Positions 57,162 through 64,000 of a DNA stretch of 64,000 bases are shown here, in pieces. The first letter of the stretch is position 1, and the number at the start of each line of letters is the position of its first letter. The stretch spans positions 434,001 to 498,000 of the forward strand of contig NZ_JAACYA010000001.1 of the NCBI RefSeq assembly GCF_016617615.1, in the 5' to 3' direction. The DNA comes from Persephonella atlantica (GTDB lineage Bacteria > Aquificota > Aquificia > Aquificales > Hydrogenothermaceae). The position numbers were made by a program, and so were the translations under genes. Under the pieces are notes generated by a model. That model saw only the letters and a program-made list of their open reading frames with translations, made no database searches and had not been told where the DNA came from.

Positions 57162-58606
57162 ATAAAATCAGACTGTCAGCAATCTTTAAACTGCAGAGTT
57201 TCATAATATTTATACTTTCACTGATAACATTTGTAATCCCACTTATATACTCTGTCTATTTAGAAGACGAGGAGATACTGTGTTATATCATCCCTATTTT
57301 TATTTCATTACTTTTGTTTTCTCTGTCTGCTGCTATAAAAGCAGAAAATATAACAGAAAAAGAAGCTCTTATAATAGCTGTATCCGTATGGTTTGTGTTT
57401 CCTGTTCTTACAACAATCAGCTATTTACTTAGCGGATATATATCTGACCCTATTGATGCCTACTTTGAATCTGTTTCAGGCTTTACAACAACAGGAGCAT
57501 CAATATTAACAGACATAGAAAAACTACCTGAAAGTCTCCTTCTTTTGAGAAGTCTTACAAACTGGGTTGGCGGTCTTGGTTTTGTTGTTTTAGCAGTTTC
57601 TGTTCTCTCTTCAAGACTTCCCATTGGAAGAAGCATTGTTAAATTTGAGTCTTCAAAGATAATTGAGGAGAGAATAGAACCAAAGGTAAAAGAGGTGGCA
57701 CGTATCGTTATAACTGTTTATCTTGTTATGACCCTTTTACAGATTTTTCTTCTCTACATAACAGGAATTGACCTTTACAATGCCATTACATACACATTCT
57801 CTACTGTTGCAACAGGAGGTTTTGCACCAAAAAACGACAGTGTAGCAGGTCTGAGCAGTACATCAGCAGAGTTTATAATTTCACTGTTTATGATTTTAGG
57901 GGCTATAAACCTTCAACTATACTACATTGCATTTAAGAAAAAATCCTTAAAATCTTTCTTTAAAGACCCTGAAGTTATAACATATGTAGGTATTATATCT
58001 GTTGCTGTCGGAATATCAACGGCTGTTTTATACATTTCAGGAACATATAATTCCTTATGGGAAAGCTTCAGATACGGAATGTTTCAGATTGTATCTGCTG
58101 CTACAACAACAGGGTTTTCAACGACAGATTACTCAGAGTGGCATCCATCTGTGCTTTATCTGATGCTACTTTTGGCTCTTATAGGAGCTGTTAGTGGTTC
58201 AACAGGGGGAGGTATAAAAATCTTCAGACTTATATTCATGTTCAAGATTATTGCTGGTGAGATTAAAAGAATAGCCCATCCAAAAATTATATACAGGCCT
58301 TCTCTGAAAGGTAAAGTCCTGGACATTTCAACTGTCAATATGTTCTGGGCTTTTCTGTCCCTATATCTGTTTTCCCTTATATTTTTCAGTTTCATCCTGA
58401 CTCTTGGAGGACATGACCTTGTCACATCTTTTTCCGCTTCTATAGCCTGTATAACAAGTCTGGGTCCAGGTCTTGGAGAGGTTGGTCCTGCATCTAACTT
58501 TAGCTCATTTTCAGACTTTGAGAAATTGATGCTCTCATTTGAGATGATTTTTGGAAGATTGGAAATAATACCGGTAATAACAGCTGTTTTTATAAGAAGT
58601 ATCTAA
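57158..58606 (+). CDS. trkH: Trk potassium uptake membrane protein TrkH
   Basis: TrkH (482 residues) is a K+ channel-like transporter with four repeated pore motifs. Filter-like sequences are VSGFTTTGASIL, FSTVATGGFAP, SAATTTGFST and CITSLGPGLGEVG, each after a pore helix. GSTGGGIKIFRL is the family loop. It forms a K+ uptake complex with TrkA, encoded just before it with a 4-nt overlap. The gene converges on corA. Confidence 0.95.
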   Translation: MNKIRLSAIFKLQSFIIFILSLITFVIPLIYSVYLEDEEILCYIIPIFISLLLFSLSAAIKAENITEKEALIIAVSVWFVFPVLTTISYLLSGYISDPIDAYFESVSGFTTTGASILTDIEKLPESLLLLRSLTNWVGGLGFVVLAVSVLSSRLPIGRSIVKFESSKIIEERIEPKVKEVARIVITVYLVMTLLQIFLLYITGIDLYNAITYTFSTVATGGFAPKNDSVAGLSSTSAEFIISLFMILGAINLQLYYIAFKKKSLKSFFKDPEVITYVGIISVAVGISTAVLYISGTYNSLWESFRYGMFQIVSAATTTGFSTTDYSEWHPSVLYLMLLLALIGAVSGSTGGGIKIFRLIFMFKIIAGEIKRIAHPKIIYRPSLKGKVLDISTVNMFWAFLSLYLFSLIFFSFILTLGGHDLVTSFSASIACITSLGPGLGEVGPASNFSSFSDFEKLMLSFEMIFGRLEIIPVITAVFIRSI

Positions 58607-59655
58607 AACCATTTCCTCTTTTTGAAGAAAATTATCAACCCAGATGCTATCACAACATAAGAAATCAACACGGCAAAATATCCGTAATGCCAGTAAAGTT
58701 CAGGCATATAGCGGAAGTTCATACCGTAGTTTCCTGCTATAAACGTGAGAGGGATAAATATTGTTCCTATTATTGATAGGGTTTTCATTATTTCGTTCAT
58801 CTTGTTGCTCAGACTTGAAAGATAAACATCCAAAAGACCAGAAAGTATGTCCCTGAATGATTCCAGCGTGTCAATAATCTGAATGGTGTGGTCGTAGGCA
58901 TCTCTGAAGTAAACCTTTGTAGGTTCATAAATAAAAGTATAATCTGCCTTTATAATGTCATTAATTATCTCTCTCAGTGGCCATATATTCCTCCTGACAA
59001 ATATCAGCTCCCTTTTAAGATAATGCACTTGTTCCACAAGGGTTTCGTCAGGTTCTTTGAGAACTCTGTCTTCCATATCTTCCACAACTTCTCCAATCTC
59101 TTCAAAAATTTTAAAATACTTATCTATAACAACATCTATTGCTGAAAAACAGAGATAATCACTCTTCCTCTGTCTCAGTCTGCTTTTGCTTTTTTCAAGC
59201 CTTTTCAAGAGAAAATCAAAAATCCCTGTCCACTCCTCACTAAATGTGATAAAGATGTTATCTTTAAGAACCATTGGAATATGCCTAAAATCAATCTTTA
59301 AGCTTTCTCTGTCAAACAGAAGCTCTTTTACCACAACGAAGAGATAATCGTCAAAATCTTCAATTTTAGGCCTTTCATGAACGTTTACTATATCTTCCAC
59401 CGTCAAATCGTGCAGTTCAAAGATTTTACCTATTTCTTGAACTTTTTCTGTGTCGTTAAGTCCCACAATAGATATCCAGTATGTATATCCTTTGTGAAAT
59501 TTGAAATCCTTCAGTTGTTCAACTGTCAGGTCTGTCTTTTTGATAAGCTCAGAGCCGTTATAGTAAAGCAGCAGTTTGATATGGCAACCTATATCTGTAA
59601 CGCTACCTGTATAAACTGGCGTATCTGGAGGTATCTCTAACAGCTCTTTACCCAT
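58603..59655 (-). CDS. corA: CorA family magnesium/cobalt transporter
   Basis: CorA (350 residues) has a large N-terminal cytosolic domain with a long stalk helix, then two C-terminal membrane helices. The signature GNYGMNF contains the GMN selectivity motif, followed by MPELYWHYGYFAVL. The first helix is SIIGTIFIPLTFIAGNYG. Basic residues end the protein (KKRKWF). It likely passes Mg2+ or Co2+. No M-box-type leader of sufficient length is seen upstream. Confidence 0.95.
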   Translation of the reverse strand: MGKELLEIPPDTPVYTGSVTDIGCHIKLLLYYNGSELIKKTDLTVEQLKDFKFHKGYTYWISIVGLNDTEKVQEIGKIFELHDLTVEDIVNVHERPKIEDFDDYLFVVVKELLFDRESLKIDFRHIPMVLKDNIFITFSEEWTGIFDFLLKRLEKSKSRLRQRKSDYLCFSAIDVVIDKYFKIFEEIGEVVEDMEDRVLKEPDETLVEQVHYLKRELIFVRRNIWPLREIINDIIKADYTFIYEPTKVYFRDAYDHTIQIIDTLESFRDILSGLLDVYLSSLSNKMNEIMKTLSIIGTIFIPLTFIAGNYGMNFRYMPELYWHYGYFAVLISYVVIASGLIIFFKKRKWF

Positions 59656-59730
59656 CTGACAAACCCTTTTACTTTTAAAGGATTGGAAATTCCTTTTTTA
59701 GTTTTTATGTTGAAAACTTTGTTTTTCCAG

Positions 59731-59820
59731 TCATTTTTCCAATCCAGTTTTTATTTTGTAAATCTCAAATTTTATCTCTTTCTTTTTAGATGGGTATATT
59801 TTAGGATATTTTAAAACCAT
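59731..59820 (-). CDS. Possible small basic peptide, 29 residues
   Basis: An ATG overlaps the stop of the sigma-54 regulator gene (TGATG) and has GGAGGAG directly upstream within that gene's last codons. The 29 codons contain eleven Lys (for example YPSKKKEIKFEIYKIK). The coupling signal is good but the size is small and composition is simple AT-rich sequence, so this may be chance. No family recognised. Confidence 0.35.
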   Translation of the reverse strand: MVLKYPKIYPSKKKEIKFEIYKIKTGLEK

Positions 59821-61181
59821 CACTCCTCCAGATTGTACTGTTTTAGTTTTCTGTAGAGGGAAGACAGGTCTATCTCAAGAGCTTTTGCTACCTCTTTCAG
59901 ATTTTTGCCGTATTTTTCTAAAGCAAGTTTTATGACCTCTTTTTCAGCTTCTTCTCTTACCTTTTTCAGTGGTTTTATCTCTATCTTTTTGGTGCCTGTA
60001 GGAGATTTTCCTCTGAACATATAGGGAGGTAAATCTTCCAGTGTAATCTCCTCTCCTGTAGCAAAAATACAGAGCCTTTCCATAAGGTTTTTCAGCTCTC
60101 TCACGTTTCCCGGCCAGCTGTACCGCAGGAACACTTTTTTAACTTCTTCTGACAGCTTTATAGGACTCATCTTGTTTTCAATACAGGATTTTTTGAGAAA
60201 ATGCTCTGCCAGTAGTAAAATGTCTTCTCCTCTTTCCCTGAGAGGGGGAACATATATGGGAACGACTGCAAGTCTGAATGCTAAATCCTGTCTGAACCGA
60301 CCTTCTTCTATTTCTTTCTCCAAATCCTTATTTGTAGCAGATATGACCCTTATGTCTACCTTTATTTTATGGTTGCTTCCCAGTCTGGTAAACTCTTTTT
60401 CCTCCAAAACCCTCAGGAGTTTTGCCTGTGCAGGAAGACTCATATCTGTTACTTCGTCTAAAAACAGTGTTCCTCCGTCTGCTATTTCCAACTTTCCAAT
60501 TTTTCTGTTTACAGCCCCTGTAAATGCTCCTTTCTCATATCCAAACAGCTCTGCTTCAATCAGGTCATCTGGCAGAGCAGCACAGTTTATGTCAACAAAT
60601 GGTCTATCTGCCCTTTCACTCAAAAAGTGTATAGATTTTGCTACAAGCTCTTTTCCTGTTCCATTTTCACCAAAAATCATTACCCATGCATTTGTTTTTG
60701 CTACCTTTTCAATCTGCTTTTTAAGCTTTAATATAGGAGGGCTGTTTCCTATTATCTCAATATCTTTTGTTTGCTGTTGTTTTAAGAATATATATTCAAG
60801 GTCTTTTTTAATCTCATTTATTGCTTTTTGAAGAACGGCAAGTATTGAGTCTGTGGATATGGGCTTTTCTAAAAAGTCATAGGCTCCTTCCTTTAGAGCT
60901 TTAACTGCAACAGGAATGTTTGCATGCCCAGATATCATAATAATTTTTGTTATCTGGTTTATTTCCTTAATAAAAGGTATCAGGTCTGTTCCTTCCCCGT
61001 CAGGCAGCCATACATCAAGAAAAACAATCTCATAATCTTTTTCTTTCAGTTTTTCTTTTGCTTCTTTTATGTCCGATGCAGTTTCAACAGTGAATCCTTC
61101 ATCTTCTAATATATCTTTCAGCAGGTCTGTTATGTTTTTCTCGTCATCAACAACCAGAATTGTTATGTTTTGATTATTCAT
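59820..61181 (-). CDS. Sigma-54-dependent response regulator (NtrC family), no adjacent kinase
   Basis: At 453 residues, it has a receiver with phospho-acceptor Asp in IVFLDVWLPDGEGTD, an AAA+ domain with Walker A GENGTGKELVAKSIH, the full GAFTGA loop, Walker B GGTLFLDEVTD, and a C-terminal Fis-type HTH (KNLKEVAKALEIDLSSLYRK). The receiver keeps the acidic VVDDEKN start, so phosphorylation is likely. Unlike the regulator at 4163 it has no kinase beside it. The start overlaps the alanine racemase 3' end by 8 nt. Its targets are not visible; no clear -24/-12 promoter was found in the window. Confidence 0.92.
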   Translation of the reverse strand: MNNQNITILVVDDEKNITDLLKDILEDEGFTVETASDIKEAKEKLKEKDYEIVFLDVWLPDGEGTDLIPFIKEINQITKIIMISGHANIPVAVKALKEGAYDFLEKPISTDSILAVLQKAINEIKKDLEYIFLKQQQTKDIEIIGNSPPILKLKKQIEKVAKTNAWVMIFGENGTGKELVAKSIHFLSERADRPFVDINCAALPDDLIEAELFGYEKGAFTGAVNRKIGKLEIADGGTLFLDEVTDMSLPAQAKLLRVLEEKEFTRLGSNHKIKVDIRVISATNKDLEKEIEEGRFRQDLAFRLAVVPIYVPPLRERGEDILLLAEHFLKKSCIENKMSPIKLSEEVKKVFLRYSWPGNVRELKNLMERLCIFATGEEITLEDLPPYMFRGKSPTGTKKIEIKPLKKVREEAEKEVIKLALEKYGKNLKEVAKALEIDLSSLYRKLKQYNLEE

Positions 61182-62280
61182 CTACCACAACCCTTTTTAC
61201 CCTTTTTGATATTCTGCACATAATCTCATAAGGTATGGTGCTGCACATTTTTGCAATATCTTCAAAATATATTTCATTTTTATTGTCTTTTCCAATAACT
61301 GTTACAGCGTCCATTGGTTTTATCTCTATTCCTGTAGCATCAACAATTGTCATGTCCATTGTAACACTGCCCAGTATCTTCAGTTTTCTATCTCTAAATA
61401 GGAAATAACCTCTGTTTGACAGCTCTCTTGGAAGTCCATCTGCATAACCAAATGCAACAACGGCAACATCCATATCCTTTGGAGCTTTAAATGTTCCACC
61501 GTAAGAGACAGTATCACCTTTTTTTAATCTTTTTACAGTAATAACTTTTGCTTTTACAGACATTACAGTGTTTACCGGAACAGGAAAGTTATCAGCAGGT
61601 TTTCCTCCGTAGATGGATATTCCTACTCTAACAGCATTACAGTAATCACAGTTATAAACAAGCCCTGCACTGTTTTGCAGATGTATGTACTTAGGATAAA
61701 AACCTGCTCGCTGGAAAGTATTCACAATACTGTAGAAAACTAAAATCTGCTTTTTGGTAAATTCAGGGTCTGTATCAGCTGAAGGAAAGTGGGACATTAA
61801 CCCCTCAACCTGTAGCTTTTTTATCTTTTCCAAAACTGTGTTCACATCTTGAGTAAGAAAACCTAATCTGTGCATTCCTGTATCAAATTTTAGATGAACT
61901 TTCTTTATGCTGTGTTTTAATGCTGTGTTTAACTGCTGAAAATCTGATATTACAGGCACAAGGTTGTATCTTTTAAAACATTCAATTTCGTCTTCTAATA
62001 CTCCTCCCAAAACTAATATATCTCTATCTATACCTGCTTTCCTCAGCTCTTTTCCCTCTTCTGCTGTGGCAACACACAGATATTTAACTTCTGGAATTTC
62101 TGTCAGTATTTTTGATACATTAACAGCTCCGTGTCCGTATGCATCTGCTTTGACGACTGCAAAAACATCCTTTCCTGTAAAATCGTAAATCAGGGATACG
62201 TTTTCTCTCAGTCTTTTTCTGCTGATTTCTGCCCAGCTTCTAAAACCTTTTAGATATATCTTTTTCTCTCCTTTAACCAT
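61174..62280 (-). CDS. alr: Alanine racemase
   Basis: Alr (368 residues) makes D-alanine for the cell wall. The PLP lysine is in FAVVKADAYGHGA, the opposite catalytic Tyr region is TVSYGGTFKAPKD, and MTIVDAT plus PMDAVTVIG lie in the C-terminal beta domain. FDTGMHRLGF is the helix-barrel motif. It is transcribed away from the copper ATPase gene and leads a two- or three-gene unit with the sigma-54 regulator. Confidence 0.95.
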   Translation of the reverse strand: MVKGEKKIYLKGFRSWAEISRKRLRENVSLIYDFTGKDVFAVVKADAYGHGAVNVSKILTEIPEVKYLCVATAEEGKELRKAGIDRDILVLGGVLEDEIECFKRYNLVPVISDFQQLNTALKHSIKKVHLKFDTGMHRLGFLTQDVNTVLEKIKKLQVEGLMSHFPSADTDPEFTKKQILVFYSIVNTFQRAGFYPKYIHLQNSAGLVYNCDYCNAVRVGISIYGGKPADNFPVPVNTVMSVKAKVITVKRLKKGDTVSYGGTFKAPKDMDVAVVAFGYADGLPRELSNRGYFLFRDRKLKILGSVTMDMTIVDATGIEIKPMDAVTVIGKDNKNEIYFEDIAKMCSTIPYEIMCRISKRVKRVVVDE

Positions 62281-62332
62281 ACTTATTCTTTTCGTAATTT
62301 TATCAGAAAAACCTTTTATTTTGTGGTAAAAA

Positions 62333-62353
62333 GTTATAAATTATAGTTATAAC
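62333..62353. promoter_or_regulatory. Inverted repeat in front of the copper ATPase gene
   Basis: GTTATAA (62333-62339) and TTATAAC (62347-62353) form a perfect inverted repeat with a 7-nt centre that includes TATAG. It ends 17 nt before the TTG start. It could be an operator for a copper-responsive repressor overlapping the -10 region, but the sequence is AT-rich and the match may be chance. Confidence 0.3.
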
Positions 62354-62370
62354 AGAAGGAGGTCTGATAC

Positions 62371-62718
62371 TTGGATAAATGGATAGTTCTGTCAGTTTCT
62401 ATGAGCATGATTGGTGGAATTAGCTGGTTCTTTTTTGGAAAGAAGGGAGAAGGAAAAAAGACTACAGAAAAAAGTTCTGGTATTGAGAGGATTGAACTAA
62501 ACATATCAGGTATGCACTGTGCAGGCTGTGCTGCTGGAATAGAGGCAACTTTGGGAGCAACAGAAGGGATAATTACAGCATCTGTTAACCTCGCAACATC
62601 AAAGGGAGTATTTGAGTTTGACCCCTCCAAGATAGCGAAAGAACAGATAATAAAAAAGATAGGTGAGCTTGGATATCAGGCTTCTGAGTCTATGGAAGAT
62701 TTTGAAAAAAAAAGTTAG
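62371..62718 (+). CDS. Copper-binding HMA domain protein, zero-frame product of the copA locus
   Basis: The 115-residue zero-frame product has an N-terminal membrane helix (residues 4-22) followed by [10 protein letters not shown], so its C-terminal part should be cytosolic. Residues 38-106 are a heavy-metal-associated domain with the Cu(I) motif GMHCAGC (47-53). Translation ends at TAG, 62716-62718, right after a run of nine A residues. Start is TTG with AGGAGG 8 nt upstream. Read in the -1 frame the chain continues into a copper P-type ATPase, so this is either a separate anchored copper chaperone or the N-terminal part of CopA. E. coli copA makes a short chaperone from the same gene by -1 frameshifting; here the organisation is similar. 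Confidence 0.85.
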   Translation: MDKWIVLSVSMSMIGGISWFFFGKKGEGKKTTEKSSGIERIELNISGMHCAGCAAGIEATLGATEGIITASVNLATSKGVFEFDPSKIAKEQIIKKIGELGYQASESMEDFEKKS

Positions 62719-62759
62719 AAGAAGAGCAGAGATTAAGATATAGATTTTTAACTGCTCTT
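62704..62759 (+). promoter_or_regulatory. Predicted programmed -1 frameshift signal in copA
   Basis: Nine A residues (62705-62713) give the zero-frame codons GAA AAA AAA AGT TAG, containing an A-AAA-AAA slippery heptamer. After 8 nt, AAGAGCAG (62722-62729) pairs perfectly with CTGCTCTT (62752-62759), an 8-bp stem with a 22-nt loop that can gain an inner TTAA/TTAA pairing. A GGAAGA upstream of the run might act as an internal Shine-Dalgarno-like stimulator, as in dnaX. All three parts have the spacing known for -1 signals. RNA polymerase slippage on the A run could have the same effect. Confidence 0.7.
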
Positions 62760-64000
62760 GTATTAACAGTTCTTATATTCCTGATACATTTTTCTCCTTT
62801 TTCCATAAACGAAACAACAAAAAATACCCTTATCTTTCTGCTGGCAACGGTGGTTCAGTTTTATGCTGGTTTTGATTTTTATCGGTCAGCTATCTCTAAC
62901 TTGAAAAACAGAATTGCAGATATGAACCTTTTAGTAGTTATTGGAACATCAGCCGCTTACTTTTACTCTGTTTTCGTTCTTCTTTTCCCCAATCTCTTTC
63001 CTGTAGATATGAGAAATCTGTATTTTGACGGTGCTGCAGCAATCATAACCTTTGTTCTTTTAGGCAGATATTTAGAAAGCCGTTCAAGGAATAAAGCTTC
63101 AGATTTTATGAAAAAACTTCTCAGTCTAAAACCAGAAAAAGCTACTATACTGGTAGACGGCAAAGAGATAGATGTACCTATAGAAAACATAGTTGTAGGA
63201 GATGCAGTTATTGTCAGGGCAGGTGAAAAGATACCTGTTGATGGAGTAATTATTTCTGGCTCGGCAGAGATTGACCAATCTATGGTTACAGGAGAGTCTG
63301 TTCCTGTTTTGAAAAAAGAAGGGGATACAGTAATAGGAGGAACAGTTAACACAAACGGTTATCTTGTAATTCGGGCAGAAAAGACAGGAAAAAACAGCTT
63401 TGTATCTCAGATGATTAAGCTCTTATCAGAAGCTCAAGAAAAAAAACCTCCTATTGGAAGACTTGCAGATAAAATTGTTGCTATTTTTGTTCCTGCGATT
63501 ATGATTATCTCTATTTTGACATTTGATGTATGGTATATCCTTGATAGGCCTGATATTGCATTCTTATCTGCTGTTTCTGTTCTTATTATTGCCTGCCCCT
63601 GTGCCCTTGGAATTGCTACTCCTATTGCTGTTGTTGCTTCTGTAGGAAGGGGAGCAAAGGAAGGAATTTTGATAAAAAATCCTGAGATGGTAGAAAGGAT
63701 AAACAGCATTGACACAGTCATTTTTGATAAAACAGGAACATTAACTGAAGGGAAACCATCTGTCATTAAAAAAGTGATAAAAAATGAAAATCTCCTTTTC
63801 GTGGCGTATCCTCTGCTGAAGAGCAGTTCTCATCCTGTTTCTCAGGCTGTCCTTCCTTACATTCCGGAAACTGACGTAAAGGCTGAAGACATAAAATCTG
63901 TTCCCGGCAAAGGCATTAAAGGAAAGGTTAACGGTATGGAAGTTATCATAGGCAATAGTGTTTTCCTTTCTGAAAATGGCTACACTGCAGAAGCCAGTTC
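62712..64000 (+). CDS. copA: Copper-exporting P-type ATPase (P1B), -1 frame, cut by window edge
   Basis: From 62712 (AAG TTA GAA) the -1 frame stays open for about 430 codons to the right edge. It has membrane helices from about residue 12 of this segment, the actuator motif TGESVPV, the metal-transport helix with [12 protein letters not shown] (CPC), the phosphorylation site [11 protein letters not shown], and [10 protein letters not shown] with the HP motif of P1B ATPases. Only the linker [10 protein letters not shown] separates it from the HMA domain. No ATG or good ribosome site occurs near its beginning, so it depends on the upstream gene by frameshift. The CPC motif indicates Cu(I) export. 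The C-terminal part lies outside the window. Confidence 0.9.

Noticed and set aside
59677-59696. AAAGGA/TCCTTT hairpin with a T-run before corA
   Set aside because: On the plus strand it looks like a terminator, but no plus-strand gene ends there; the 6-bp stem is too weak to call a riboswitch or terminator.
62705-62713. The copA frame break as a sequencing or assembly error in a homopolymer
   Set aside because: It cannot be excluded, but the immediate stop codon, the exact 8-nt spacer and the perfect 8-bp stem make a functional signal more likely than an error.

Overview
The window reads as a chromosomal segment from a thermophilic member of the Aquificota, most like a marine Hydrogenothermaceae such as Persephonella. 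This is inferred from AT-rich, Lys/Glu/Ile-rich coding sequence, an archaeal-type 3-dehydroquinate synthase, a free-standing 5'-3' exonuclease beside endonuclease III, and a generally chemolithotroph-like housekeeping set. Genes are packed in overlapping operons. I see no rRNA, tRNA, CRISPR array, insertion sequence or prophage, and no gene-free stretch above about 165 bases.

Layout: 1-4123 (minus) holds an unidentified partial gene, a ROK sugar kinase, a DJ-1/PfpI protein and MutS2. 4163-8904 (minus) is a regulatory/motility-like block: a FliM-like protein, a FliN-like SpoA protein, a membrane histidine kinase and its sigma-54 activator. 8965-12190 has PabB, a Xer-type recombinase, UbiX and a DedA membrane protein. 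12191-17061 has a UspA protein, an intact LeuRS with an unusual insertion, a DUF4139-like protein and RsmI. 17058-23784 (minus) is a tripartite RND pump (TolC, adaptor, pump) followed by a terminator and a small outer-membrane barrel. 23911-29345 (minus) is an operon cysS-ubiE/menG-DHQ synthase II-MCE protein-Crp/Fnr regulator.

29419-33953 (plus) is a zinc-ribbon protein, HyuA, a DUF3592 membrane protein and HyuB. 33946-35260 (minus) has a periplasmic cyclophilin and PdxJ. 35328-38684 (plus) has a cell-wall amidase, CoaX, two small proteins, DapB and AtpZ. 38681-46319 (minus) is a long operon: medium-chain dehydrogenase, ZnuCB-type metal transporter, RsmE, HemB, M23 peptidase, 5'-3' exonuclease, Nth and NrnA. 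46429-48911 is secDF. 48908-52069 has FeoAB and an M50 protease. 52176-54522 has MurF and Gap. 54542-55795 is an unusual TrpRS. 55866-59655 carries TrkA, TrkH and CorA, and 59731-62280 a small ORF, a second sigma-54 activator and alanine racemase.

62371 to the right edge is a copper P-type ATPase whose reading frame is broken, apparently on purpose. A run of nine A residues is followed at once by a stop codon and then, after 8 nt, by an 8-bp stem-loop. Zero-frame translation gives a 115-residue membrane-anchored copper-binding domain; a -1 shift gives the ATPase. This is the most striking feature of the window. A second possible recoding site, of RF2-like +1 geometry, joins the FliM-like and FliN-like genes, and the DedA gene has an AUA where its start codon should be. 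Other notable items are a TrpRS with a four-cysteine iron-sulfur-type motif plus a 100-residue insertion, and an MCE protein that combines an inner-membrane anchor, a 43-residue-period helical stalk and a beta-rich C-terminus.
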